A stretch of 13,541 bases of DNA, from the NCBI GenBank assembly GCA_039888615.1, contig JBDQQS010000036.1. One strand, 5' to 3'. Below are positions 1-6,767 of this stretch, piece after piece. The DNA is from Flavimaribacter sp039888615 (GTDB lineage: Bacteria > Pseudomonadota > Alphaproteobacteria > Rhizobiales > Rhizobiaceae). The first letter of the stretch is position 1; each line of letters starts with the position of its first letter. Both the position numbers and the translations under genes were made by a program. The notes below the pieces were generated by a model. It made no database searches and had not been told where the DNA came from. It saw only the letters and a list, made by a program, of their open reading frames with translations.

Positions 1-49
1 CTATGAATTTGAGACGTTCATCCATTGGTCTACACTCTTTCCAAGGCAT
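1..49 (-). CDS. IS481-type transposase, N-terminal fragment (cut by window edge)
   Basis: The minus strand opens with an ATG at 49-47 and reads MPWKECRPMDERLKFI before running off the window at base 1. I recognise the MPWKE...MDERL(K/R)F(I/V) opening as that of IS481-family (DDE, integrase-core) transposases common in alphaproteobacteria. A strong ribosome binding site, GGGGGAG (complement of 55-61), lies five bases upstream and supports this start. Only 16 codons are visible, so neither the helix-turn-helix nor the catalytic DDE residues can be assessed, and whether the full gene is intact is unknown. The identification rests on recalled family N-termini. Confidence 0.7.
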   Translation of the reverse strand, partial: MPWKECRPMDERLKFI

Positions 50-197
50 TCGGGCTCCCCCAAATGCGCGTTGTGTAAACCATGTGTCCGGAATGAAATG
101 TCAGCTATCTCTCGATAAGCTCATCAGATACTTATCTTCCGATCCGAAGTCTTACCCACCCTGATACCCACCTGAAATGGTGGCATCTTGCACAACA
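1..197 (-). mobile_element. End of an IS481-type insertion sequence (outer limit uncertain)
   Basis: The transposase start at base 49 implies that the upstream terminal part of the element lies to its right in this window. IS481-family ends usually begin with TGT. A minus-strand TGTTGTGCAAG is present as the complement of 187-197 and is the best guess for the tip. The partner end is outside the window, so neither the inverted repeat nor a target duplication can be tested. Treat 197 as a guess; the true end may lie anywhere from about 60 to 330. Confidence 0.4.
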
Positions 198-361
198 AAT
201 TCTCAATTCGTTAAGTCGCAGATGTGTCTCCGTCTATTTCTCTTGGTGTTACGATGGAGGCGACAATCTTCGAGAATTCGATTCCAGCTAGATTTAAAGT
301 TTCTCGATAAAAAACCCATTGCAAGGAAAACCAATTAGTTGATATTCGCATGGCGTCGTCC
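198..361. other. Gene-free, AT-richer gap between the IS fragment and the regulator
   Basis: No convincing coding frame on either strand. The region is visibly richer in A and T than the operon. A run of A on the plus strand at 308-313 gives a T-tract downstream of the minus-strand regulator gene, but I see no stable stem before it, so I do not call a terminator. Confidence 0.5.
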
Positions 362-1204
362 TCAGTCCAACGCATCCTGCGGTATGGCTGTCAGCAGAGT
401 CTGGACCAGGGCAATCGCGGCGGAGATCGGCTGCATGCGGCTTTTCGAGTCCGAACCAACGAGAAGGGTCGTCTCGGCGTGCCGTGCGAGCGGACTCTCA
501 GAGGTGTCGGTGATCGTCAGGATACGGCGACCCACAACGTCGGCGTCCATCACCACCTCGACTACAGGCACCGAATAGGGTGGAAAAGCAATCGCGACCA
601 GCAGGTCCTCGTGCGATATAGTCGCTATCTGCGGCCCGGCCATCCCGCCGGAAAAGTCAAGCATCGAACAAGCTCGCTCGGCGCGCAGCAGCCCGTATTG
701 CAGATATTCCGCGATCGGGCGCGAGCGCCGCAACCCGGCGATATAGACATGCCGGGCGGATCGCAGCATTCGGATCGACATTGCGAGGTCGCTGAGATTG
801 CAGGTCTCCGATAGATGCTTCAGTGCCTCCATATGCGCGGTGACTGAGGCGTCCAGAAGAGCTTTTGCATCAGGCGGCGGCATATTCGCGCTATCTTCAA
901 GCACCTGTCCTCGCACATCAGCCTCGCCTTCGATCAGACGCTGGCGGAAGACCCGCTGAAACTCGGAAAATCCTTTGTAACCAAATTCTTTGGCGAAGCG
1001 GATCAGGGTCGAAGGCTGAATTGCCAACTCTTCGGCGATGACCTGGGTTGTATTCAGAGCGAACCGGTTCGGTTCCTCCAGCGACGCGCGACCGATGCGC
1101 TGCAAATGAGGGCTGAGAGTTGGAAAGCGGTCCCGTATTCGCTGACGCAAACTATCGAATGTTTCGGGGGCAGCTTGTCTATCTATGAGAAATTTTCTGT
1201 TCAT
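362..1204 (-). CDS. RpiR-family transcriptional regulator (HTH + SIS domains)
   Basis: A 280-residue regulator divergent from the catabolic operon. The N-terminal HTH_6 domain of the RpiR family spans roughly residues 12-90, with the helix-turn-helix around 54-73 (VIAEELAIQPSTLIRFAKEF), followed by the usual KEFGYKGFSEFQ-type stretch at 72-83. A SIS domain follows at about 130-265, beginning near RHVYIAGLRRSRPIAEYL and containing the ITDTSESPLARHA segment at 231-243. SIS domains in this family bind phosphosugars or related catabolic intermediates and alter DNA binding, so an intermediate of the adjacent pathway is the likely inducer (inference). Length is close to E. coli RpiR. The ATG at 1204 is the only sensible start, since the next Met is residue 108. 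Its ribosome binding site is weak (CTGG), and the gene may be leaderless. It probably controls the operon and itself through the palindromes between 1224 and 1275. Confidence 0.9.
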   Translation of the reverse strand: MNRKFLIDRQAAPETFDSLRQRIRDRFPTLSPHLQRIGRASLEEPNRFALNTTQVIAEELAIQPSTLIRFAKEFGYKGFSEFQRVFRQRLIEGEADVRGQVLEDSANMPPPDAKALLDASVTAHMEALKHLSETCNLSDLAMSIRMLRSARHVYIAGLRRSRPIAEYLQYGLLRAERACSMLDFSGGMAGPQIATISHEDLLVAIAFPPYSVPVVEVVMDADVVGRRILTITDTSESPLARHAETTLLVGSDSKSRMQPISAAIALVQTLLTAIPQDALD

Positions 1205-1211
1205 TGCCAGT

Positions 1212-1239
1212 TATATAGCACATATTCAAATCTTGTGAA
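1212..1239 (-). promoter_or_regulatory. Candidate promoter of the RpiR regulator gene
   Basis: On the minus strand a TTCACA (complement of 1234-1239) and a TATATA (complement of 1212-1217) are separated by 16 bases, close to sigma-70 -35 and -10 spacing. The -10 lies only 7 bases from the ATG at 1204, so transcription would begin at or next to the start codon. The -35 lies inside the inverted repeat at 1224-1240, which fits autoregulation. Hexamer matches alone are weak evidence. Confidence 0.4.
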
Positions 1240-1240
1240 T
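1224..1240. promoter_or_regulatory. Candidate RpiR operator 2: ATTCA-N7-TGAAT inverted repeat
   Basis: ATTCA (1224-1228) and TGAAT (1236-1240) form an inverted repeat with seven bases between the arms. The same TGAAT/ATTCA half-sites make up the tighter palindrome at 1262-1275. In addition 1236-1249 (TGAATGAATTTTTC) matches that palindrome at 11 of 14 positions, 26 bases away. The site overlaps the likely minus-strand promoter. Confidence 0.4.
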
Positions 1241-1250
1241 GAATTTTTCG

Positions 1251-1279
1251 TTGACATTAATTGAATAAATATTCACATT
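1251..1279 (+). promoter_or_regulatory. Candidate promoter of the transport/catabolic operon
   Basis: A perfect -35 consensus TTGACA occupies 1251-1256. With a 17-base spacer, the -10 would be CACATT at 1274-1279, which matches the consensus at only three of six positions. A weak -10 inside a palindrome would fit a repressed or activator-dependent promoter. The first gene starts at 1369, leaving a leader of roughly 80 bases. The leader includes a 10-base perfect palindrome, TCCCGCGGGA (1302-1311), and a 6-bp CATGCC/GGCATG stem (1319-1324 with 1346-1351) with a 21-base loop. Confidence 0.45.
1262..1275. promoter_or_regulatory. Candidate RpiR operator 1: perfect TGAATA-AA-TATTCA palindrome
   Basis: A perfect 6+6 palindrome with a 2-base centre lies between the -35 and the proposed -10 of the plus-strand operon, where a bound repressor would block RNA polymerase. 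The AT-rich palindrome with TGA...TCA ends and its site beside a divergent RpiR gene resemble known RpiR-family operators in general form. It is the strongest symmetric element in the intergenic region. Confidence 0.55.
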
Positions 1280-1368
1280 GATTGACGCGGCGTTCAATTG
1301 GTCCCGCGGGAGGGTTCTCATGCCGTTTGTGGCTCGTGAGAAGCGGGCATGTTCAAGGGAGGAACTCC

Positions 1369-2664
1369 ATGTCAGACAAGAAAATTTCAAGGCGAAGCCT
1401 GCTGTCCGGAGCGACGGCGGCCGTTGGAGGCGTCGTGGCGTTCTCCGGCCCGTGGAAACACAACCGCGCCTATGCGCAGGCGTCCGACAAGCCGATCAAG
1501 ATCGGCATTACGTCCGACGCAAGTGGACAGTACGCCAACTCCGGCGCATCCGACCGGCGCGGTATGATGATGGCCATCGATGAAGCCAACGCAAAGGGTG
1601 GAGTGCTAGGCCGCAAGATCGAGTTCCAGCACCTCGATACAGAGACGACGGCGGCGACAGGCAGCCGTGTTGCCGAGCGCCTGATCACGCGTGAAGAATG
1701 CGGCTTCCTGATCGGCGCCGTGAGTTCCGGCGTTGCCAATGCGATCAGCCAGGTGGCGCAGCGTTATGGCGTTATCTATATGAACACGAACTCTTCGTCG
1801 CCGACAGAGAGCGGAGAGAACTGCCATCGCGTGAAGTTTGTCTGGGACGGCAACGGCACCAACTTCGCAAAGGCGGCCGTCAAGAACTCTATCGACGCCT
1901 ATGGAAAGAAGTGGATGCTTCTGACCAACGACTATGGCTGGGGCCACGACACGGCGGCCGCGACGAAGAAGCTGCTCGACCGGTATGGCGGCGAGGTGGT
2001 CGACGAGATCCTCGTGCCCCAGGGCACGCGCGATTTCAGCGCCGCTCTCCTGAAGATACAGCAGACAAATCCCGACGTTGTGGCTGCGGCTGTTGGTGGT
2101 GACGACCAGGTGGCGATGCGACAACAGGTTGCACAGTTGGGCATGGGCTCCAAGCCCGCCTGGATCAACAACCAGCAAGATTGGCCAGACGTTTACGGCC
2201 TGCCGGTCGACAACCTCTTCGGCGTCTTCGGTACGACCTGGTATTTCGGTCTGGACTTGCCCGGAGTGAAAGAGTTCGTCGATCGATACCAGATGACCTA
2301 TCCGGACACCTCGATGCGAGTGCCTGGCAACGTCTTCTACAACGGCTACATGGCGACACGCGAACTTCTGGCTGCCATAGAGCGCGCCGGCAACACCAAC
2401 AACATCGCGATCATCAAGCAACTTGAAGGACACAAAATGTCCGCCGAGAGCCGCATGCAGCATTACGACGCATGGATCGATCCCGATACGCACCAGGTTC
2501 AGCAGACGATCTACCTTGCGACTGCGAACACGGAGATGGACGACAACAAAGAGGACATGTTCAAGATCCTCACCCAGTCGGATCCGGATGCGGTGCGCGA
2601 CGTGGACGCGGCTGCTGCCTGCAGGCTGGAAAGCTACGAAGAGACGCCAAGCTTCGACGCCTGA
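1369..2664 (+). CDS. Periplasmic substrate-binding protein of a Liv/HAAT-type ABC importer (Tat signal)
   Basis: A 431-residue binding protein of the Peripla_BP_6 (LivJ/LivK-like) family. It captures ligand in the periplasm and passes it to the LivH/LivM-type permeases encoded next. The start at 1369 is chosen for its AAGGGAGGA ribosome binding site (1355-1363), five bases away. A TTG start at 1282 in the same frame would put 29 unrelated residues ahead of the signal. The N-terminus has a twin-arginine motif (S7-R8-R9-S10-L11-L12), a hydrophobic stretch at about 14-28 and a likely cleavage after A34-Y35-A36, so export is probably by Tat. The mature protein opens with the family's KIGIT...SGQYANSG strand and loop and an AIDEANAKGGVLGRKIE segment at 69-85. 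It is longer than E. coli LivJ, which is usual for family members that bind ligands other than branched-chain amino acids. The neighbouring enzymes suggest a sugar or sugar-acid ligand (inference). Confidence 0.9.
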   Translation: MSDKKISRRSLLSGATAAVGGVVAFSGPWKHNRAYAQASDKPIKIGITSDASGQYANSGASDRRGMMMAIDEANAKGGVLGRKIEFQHLDTETTAATGSRVAERLITREECGFLIGAVSSGVANAISQVAQRYGVIYMNTNSSSPTESGENCHRVKFVWDGNGTNFAKAAVKNSIDAYGKKWMLLTNDYGWGHDTAAATKKLLDRYGGEVVDEILVPQGTRDFSAALLKIQQTNPDVVAAAVGGDDQVAMRQQVAQLGMGSKPAWINNQQDWPDVYGLPVDNLFGVFGTTWYFGLDLPGVKEFVDRYQMTYPDTSMRVPGNVFYNGYMATRELLAAIERAGNTNNIAIIKQLEGHKMSAESRMQHYDAWIDPDTHQVQQTIYLATANTEMDDNKEDMFKILTQSDPDAVRDVDAAAACRLESYEETPSFDA

Positions 2665-2683
2665 AAAAGATAGAAGAATCGTG

Positions 2684-2707
2684 GGCCGGCCCTTCCCGGG
2701 GCCGGTC
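2684..2707 (+). promoter_or_regulatory. GC-rich hairpin between binding-protein and permease genes
   Basis: GGCCGGCCC (2684-2692) pairs with GGGCCGGTC (2699-2707) through nine base pairs, including one G-U, around a six-base loop. No T-run follows, so it is unlikely to be a full Rho-independent terminator. Hairpins placed just after binding-protein genes often stabilise the upstream message or slow transcription, keeping the binding protein in excess over the membrane parts. That role is inferred here. It sits in the largest gap of the operon, 85 bases. Confidence 0.55.
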
Positions 2708-2749
2708 GTGTCGTCCGGTCCATCTTCTCAGGGTCCCTTGGAATCACCC

Positions 2750-3670
2750 ATGTACAGTTTGTTACCCCATATCGTCAACGGGCTGACGCTCGGATTGCTC
2801 TTTGCGCTGATCGCTCTGGGATTCACTCTGATCGTCGGCGTCATGGAAGTGATAAACCTCGCCCATGGGGCTTTCTTCGCGCTCGGCGCCTATTTTGCTC
2901 TCGCCACGATTGGTGGAAGCTGGTTTGCCGGCACGGAGTTCGGCGTATGGTGGCACGATTTATCGCCGGCGACACGGTATACCGCCGGGCTGGTTTTCGG
3001 CCCACTCTGCGCTGCAGGCGCAGGACTGATCCTTGAATTGTGTCTGCGCCCGACTTACGGCAAGGCGCCACTCTACGGTTTGCTTTTAACCTTTGGTGCA
3101 GCGCTGGTGATCGAGGAACTCATCCGACTAATTTGGGGCACCGGCGAACAGAGCCTCTCGGTGCCGCAGGCGATCAATGGCGCCTTTCTGATGGGCGGTT
3201 TGATCTTCTCGAAATACAAATTCTACGCCGCCGGCTTCTCGATCGGGGCGATCCTGCTCGTATGGCTGTTCCTGGAAAAAACGCCGTTTGGCGCGATCAT
3301 CAAGGCGGGTAGTCATGACAGCGAAATGGTGCGTGCGCTGGGCTTCGATCTTGGCAAGTTGCGTCTCGCTGTATTTGCTTTCGGCGCTGGATTGGCCGGT
3401 CTCGCAGGCGTTATCATGGCTCCGATCTGGGGCTTGCGGCCGCATATCGGCATCGATGTCGTGATACCGGCCTTCCTCATCATCGTCGTCGGCGGCGTGG
3501 GCAGCTTCTGGGGAGCGGTCGTCGCCGCCATGCTCGTCGGTCTAGCTGTTGGACTTACCGGCGCCTACGCAACGGCCTGGTCGATGCTGTCCATGTATAT
3601 CCTGCTGATCCTGGTGGTTGGTTTCCGTGCCCGCGGTCTCTTCGGCCGCAAGAGTGCGTTGGAGAACTGA
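2750..3670 (+). CDS. livH: LivH-type ABC transporter permease
   Basis: A 306-residue inner-membrane permease with about eight hydrophobic segments, nearly the same length as E. coli LivH. Family hallmarks are the N-terminal VMEVINLAHGAFFALGAY stretch (31-48), the conserved PxYG...LLLTFG region (101-115), and the cytoplasmic coupling loop for the ATPases (TPFGAIIKAGSHDSEMVRAL, about 178-197) followed by GLAGLAGVIMAPIWG. The frame stays open upstream to 2423 inside the binding-protein gene, but homology begins at the ATG at 2750 (MYSLLPHIVNGLTLG). The ribosome binding site there is weak (TTGGA), so low translation relative to the binding protein is plausible. The symbol is a family-level call; leucine is not implied as the substrate. 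It forms the membrane heterodimer with the LivM-type protein that follows. Confidence 0.92.
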   Translation: MYSLLPHIVNGLTLGLLFALIALGFTLIVGVMEVINLAHGAFFALGAYFALATIGGSWFAGTEFGVWWHDLSPATRYTAGLVFGPLCAAGAGLILELCLRPTYGKAPLYGLLLTFGAALVIEELIRLIWGTGEQSLSVPQAINGAFLMGGLIFSKYKFYAAGFSIGAILLVWLFLEKTPFGAIIKAGSHDSEMVRALGFDLGKLRLAVFAFGAGLAGLAGVIMAPIWGLRPHIGIDVVIPAFLIIVVGGVGSFWGAVVAAMLVGLAVGLTGAYATAWSMLSMYILLILVVGFRARGLFGRKSALEN

Positions 3671-4701
3671 TGATCTCGCTTTCCGATATTCCGGCGCGAG
3701 GCAGTTCGCCTTTTACGCCAGCTATGTTGGTGTTTCTCCTGGCGCTTGCCACGGCGCCGTTCTGGCTCGAGGCCATCGGGCTTTACAGCTATCTTGGCAT
3801 CGAAATAACCATCTGGATCCTATACGCCATGGGGTTCAATCTGCTATTTGGTTATGCGGGCTTGCACTCTTTCGGCCACGGCGCATATTTGGGCGTCGGC
3901 GCCTATGCTTTCGGCTTGTTTCAACATCACGTCGGGGTCAGCTTATGGGGTGGTCTGCTGGCCGCTGTGCTCGCGGCCACGGCCGCAGGCGCGGTCGTCG
4001 CGTTGTTCGTATCCCACCGCCGAGGCATTTATTTCGCTTTGTTGACAATCGCTTTCGGACAGGTCTTCTGGTTTTGTGCAATCAAGCTGAGGTGGCTTAC
4101 CGGTGGGGAGGATGGACTGCTGGGGATCCCGCGACCTGACCTCGTTCTCGGTCCCGTGAGGGTAAGTCTGCAGGAGAACGCATCGCTGCACTGGTTCTCC
4201 GCCGTAATCCTCGGGCTGGCGATGCTCGGGCTGTGGCGTCTGGTCAATGCGCCTTTCGGACGTGTCCTGCAGGCAGTCCGCCAGAACGAGATGCGCGCAT
4301 GCTTCGCAGGCTATAACGTCTGGCTAATCAAGTGGCTGGTCTTCACGCTCTCCGCTTCGGTGGCCGGCCTTGCCGGCGGCCTCTTCGCAATGGCGCAGGA
4401 AAGCGCCTATCCCGACGTTATGAGTCTGCACCAGTCCGGCCTGATTGTGATGATGATCCTCGTCGGCGGCGGTCTTGTCAGCTTCTGGGGGCCTGTCCTC
4501 GGCGTGCTCGTCTATTTCATCGCGCGCGACATTATCGGCGGCCTTACAGAAACCTGGCTACTCTGGTTCGGCCTGATGTTCGTTGTCATGGTCATGGCGC
4601 GGCCCGAAGGTCTGGCCGGTCTCATCCATGTCGTGCGAGCCCGCCTTGGCCGCGCGCCAACGGAGAAGCGAGTGCCTGCGTCTGCCGAGAGGGGTGCCTG
4701 A
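3670..4701 (+). CDS. livM: LivM-type ABC transporter permease
   Basis: A 343-residue inner-membrane permease that pairs with the LivH-type protein. The ATG shares one base with the upstream TGA, and a GGAGA ribosome binding site lies at 3661-3665. Family motifs are GYAGLHSFGHGAYLGVGAY (61-79), LTGGEDGL (143-150), the coupling loop APFGRVLQAVRQNEMRA (194-210) followed by GLAGGLFA, the late GGGLVSFWGPVLG stretch (266-278) and RPEGLAGL near the C-terminus. It is shorter than E. coli LivM because it lacks that protein's long N-terminal extension, which is common in HAAT-family transporters of alphaproteobacteria. The symbol is at family level only. Confidence 0.92.
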   Translation: MISLSDIPARGSSPFTPAMLVFLLALATAPFWLEAIGLYSYLGIEITIWILYAMGFNLLFGYAGLHSFGHGAYLGVGAYAFGLFQHHVGVSLWGGLLAAVLAATAAGAVVALFVSHRRGIYFALLTIAFGQVFWFCAIKLRWLTGGEDGLLGIPRPDLVLGPVRVSLQENASLHWFSAVILGLAMLGLWRLVNAPFGRVLQAVRQNEMRACFAGYNVWLIKWLVFTLSASVAGLAGGLFAMAQESAYPDVMSLHQSGLIVMMILVGGGLVSFWGPVLGVLVYFIARDIIGGLTETWLLWFGLMFVVMVMARPEGLAGLIHVVRARLGRAPTEKRVPASAERGA

Positions 4702-4702
4702 G

Positions 4703-5446
4703 ATGGTGTTGTTCGAGGCGCGTAACATTCAAAAGCGCTTCGGCGCGCGGGTCGTTCTGGAGAATATCTCGCTCAACGTCGAGGAAGGCGCGGTTCACGG
4801 CATCATTGGACCGAACGGCGCCGGCAAGACGACTTGCTTTAATGTCTTGACCGGACATTACGCGCCTGATGGCGGCAGTATCCGCTTCAAGGGTCGCGAC
4901 ATCGCCGGATTGAAACCGCACCGCATCGCCCAACTTGGCATTTCCCGCTCCTTCCAGATTATGAACCTTTTCGACGACACGGTGGTGATCGAGAACGTCA
5001 TGCTCGCAATGCCGGAATTCCGTGCGTTGGGTTTCAATACTTGGCGTAGCGTGTTCACGGATCGCGGACTCACCGACCCAGCGCTGGAAATCCTGGCGCA
5101 GGTCGATCTCGTGGATAAGGCTTGGGAAAAGGCCGCGGCGCTGTCCTACGGCCAGCGCAGGGCGCTTGAAATCGCCGTAGCCCTTGCAGCAAGGCCGAAG
5201 ATCGTCTTTCTAGATGAGCCGACATCGGGACTCGGTGCCGAAGCGACGCGCGCGCTTGCGCGCCTGGTACAGCGATTGCGCGAGAACTACACGATCGTGA
5301 TGATCGAGCATGACATGCGCTTTCTGTTCGAACTGGCCGACCGTATCTCGGTTATCCACTGGGGACAGGTGATTGCCGAGGACACTCCGGCCGAACTCAT
5401 GGCCAACAAGTGGGTCGCACGCTCCGCACTAGGAGAACTGGCCTGA
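4703..5446 (+). CDS. livG: LivG-type ABC transporter ATP-binding protein
   Basis: A 247-residue ATPase with all nucleotide-binding motifs in order: Walker A GPNGAGKTT (36-44), Q-loop Q85 in SRSFQIMNLF, signature LSYGQRR (147-153, the LivG-type variant), Walker B IVFLDEPTSGL (167-177) with catalytic E172, and switch His203 in MIEHDM. The open frame extends upstream to 4583, but family similarity begins at the ATG at 4703, one base after the permease stop, with a GAGAGGGG ribosome binding site at 4688-4695. The spacing from Walker A Lys42 to Walker B Asp171 is 129 residues, normal for the family. This makes it a useful reference for the defective ATPase two genes downstream. It should pair with the LivF-type subunit on the cytoplasmic face. 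Confidence 0.93.
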   Translation: MVLFEARNIQKRFGARVVLENISLNVEEGAVHGIIGPNGAGKTTCFNVLTGHYAPDGGSIRFKGRDIAGLKPHRIAQLGISRSFQIMNLFDDTVVIENVMLAMPEFRALGFNTWRSVFTDRGLTDPALEILAQVDLVDKAWEKAAALSYGQRRALEIAVALAARPKIVFLDEPTSGLGAEATRALARLVQRLRENYTIVMIEHDMRFLFELADRISVIHWGQVIAEDTPAELMANKWVARSALGELA

Positions 5447-6141
5447 TGCTCGAAATATCCGGTATCGAAACATTTTACGGCGAAACCCAGGCCCTGTTCG
5501 GCTCGTCGCTTCGCATCGGCGAGGCAGAAGTCGTGGCGCTGCTGGGCCCGAACGGCGCGGGCAAGACCACGACGATACGGTCGGTCCTCGGCCTCTCGCC
5601 GCCGCGCGCGGGCCAGATCCATTTCGACGGCGCCGATATCACGAGAATACCGACCCATCGCATAACCAGGATGGGGATTGGCTGGGTTCCGGACGACCGC
5701 CGGGTGTTTCCAATGCTTTCCGGTCGGCGCAACCTGGCGCTGGGTGCGCGCAAGACAAGGTTCCGCGGCTGGCGGATGGACGAGGTCTGCGAGATATTTC
5801 CGGCGCTCGACCACCTGATGGCGCGCGATTGCGAGGCCATGTCCGGCGGCGAGTTGCAGATGGTTGCTATATCGCGGGCGCTGCTCGGTTCCCCCGGAAT
5901 CGTGCTGTTCGACGAGCCGAGCCAGGGTCTTGCGCCGAAGATCGTGCAGGATGTGCTCAAGACGGTGCGCAAGATGAAGGCCGAGGGCATAGCTTCGCTG
6001 ATCGTGGAACAGAACGCGCTCGCCGCGCTGGAAGTGTCAGACCGGGTCTATGTCATGGATCGCGGCCGCATCATCCATGAGGGCGAGGCACAGGAACTAC
6101 TGGATAATAGCGCGATGCGCCGCCGGCTGATCGGGATGTAA
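5446..6141 (+). CDS. livF: LivF-type ABC transporter ATP-binding protein
   Basis: A 231-residue ATPase, second half of the transporter's nucleotide-binding dimer. Motifs are Walker A GPNGAGKTT (34-42), the LivF-typical GIGWVPDDRRVFPMLS segment (77-92), signature MSGGE (132-136), Walker B IVLFDEPSQGL (152-162), and VEQN at 187-190, where the switch position is Gln as usual in LivF proteins. The ATG at 5446 overlaps the upstream TGA by one base and has an AGGAGA ribosome binding site at 5431-5436. With the four preceding genes it completes a five-part HAAT-family importer. The symbol is a family-level call. Confidence 0.93.
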   Translation: MLEISGIETFYGETQALFGSSLRIGEAEVVALLGPNGAGKTTTIRSVLGLSPPRAGQIHFDGADITRIPTHRITRMGIGWVPDDRRVFPMLSGRRNLALGARKTRFRGWRMDEVCEIFPALDHLMARDCEAMSGGELQMVAISRALLGSPGIVLFDEPSQGLAPKIVQDVLKTVRKMKAEGIASLIVEQNALAALEVSDRVYVMDRGRIIHEGEAQELLDNSAMRRRLIGM

Positions 6142-6143
6142 CG

Positions 6144-6767
6144 ATGACGACCATGCTTGAAGTAAAGAAGCTCGAGAAGGTCTATGCACGGTCGGTTTTC
6201 GACCGCACGCCAACCTTCCGGCTAACCGCGGATTTTACCATCGCGGAGCCCGGTATCGTCGGTATGATGGGGCCGAACGGCTCCGGCAAGACGACATTGT
6301 TCGAACTGGTAACCGGATCGAACGCGCCGACGTCTGGGCAGGTCTCGGTGATGGGGCGCAACATTCATCGCGTGCGCACAGATCAGCGCGACCGGCTGGC
6401 GATCCACTATCATCAATCCTATCAGGTCCGCCATTTCCGGTCGTGGACACCGAACGCGCTGCTGGAGCCCGCAAGATCGGACTATCCGATACTGCACCTG
6501 TTCGACGAGCCGCAGTTCAACACGCAGGATGGCTACATCGGCTTCATGCTCGATTTTTTCCGACGGTTGCGCGACGAAGGCCGGCTTGTATTCCTGTGCG
6601 TCCATCCGAATGAACGCTTTCACCTTGAGATCGTCGAGGAAATCTGCGAGCGCTTCATCTTCGTGCAGAAAGGTGCGGTCACGCCGCTAGAGTCCTATGG
6701 TGATCTGCTGGCGCACGAACCCGCGCGCGCCTATCTCGGCGATCTGTTGACGGAGCGAGCGGCATGA
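6144..6767 (+). CDS. Signature-less ABC ATPase-like protein (third NBD of the operon, helical subdomain missing)
   Basis: A 207-residue protein that starts like an ABC ATPase: A-loop region LEVKKLEKVYAR, intact Walker A GPNGSGKTT (43-51) and the following GQVSVMGRNIHRV strand. A Q-loop-like Gln occurs at 91 or 94 (HYHQSYQVRHF). Only about 30 residues then separate it from Walker B ILHLFDEP (116-123, catalytic E122). In the LivG-type protein of the same operon that interval is 86 residues. The helical subdomain and LSGGQ signature are therefore absent. After Walker B the fold resumes normal spacing, with a switch-like His154 33 residues after D121 (32 in LivG). The D-loop is also unusual (EPQFNTQDG). 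It starts two bases after the LivF stop and overlaps the cupin by four, so it is clearly co-translated. A complete LivF/LivG pair already exists, so it may be a regulatory or assembly partner, or a decayed ATPase. I do not recognise a named family. Confidence 0.75.
   Translation: MTTMLEVKKLEKVYARSVFDRTPTFRLTADFTIAEPGIVGMMGPNGSGKTTLFELVTGSNAPTSGQVSVMGRNIHRVRTDQRDRLAIHYHQSYQVRHFRSWTPNALLEPARSDYPILHLFDEPQFNTQDGYIGFMLDFFRRLRDEGRLVFLCVHPNERFHLEIVEEICERFIFVQKGAVTPLESYGDLLAHEPARAYLGDLLTERAA

Noticed and set aside
3..164. 53-codon plus-strand frame starting with ATG at base 3
   Set aside because: No ribosome site is visible, composition is unlike the genes of this genome, and it overlaps the IS481-type transposase start on the other strand.
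350..814. Plus-strand open frames over the regulator gene
   Set aside because: They mirror the RpiR gene on the other strand; composition is unlike a real protein and there is no ribosome binding site.
1282..1368. N-terminal extension of the binding protein from a TTG at 1282
   Set aside because: The added 29 residues precede a clear Tat signal, and the ATG at 1369 has a near-ideal ribosome binding site.
1606..2493. 295-codon open frame on the minus strand
   Set aside because: Antisense shadow of the substrate-binding protein gene; no family features.
2423..2749. Long N-terminal extension of the LivH-type permease
   Set aside because: It overlaps the binding-protein gene, is Arg/Ser-rich shadow sequence, and family similarity begins at the ATG at 2750.
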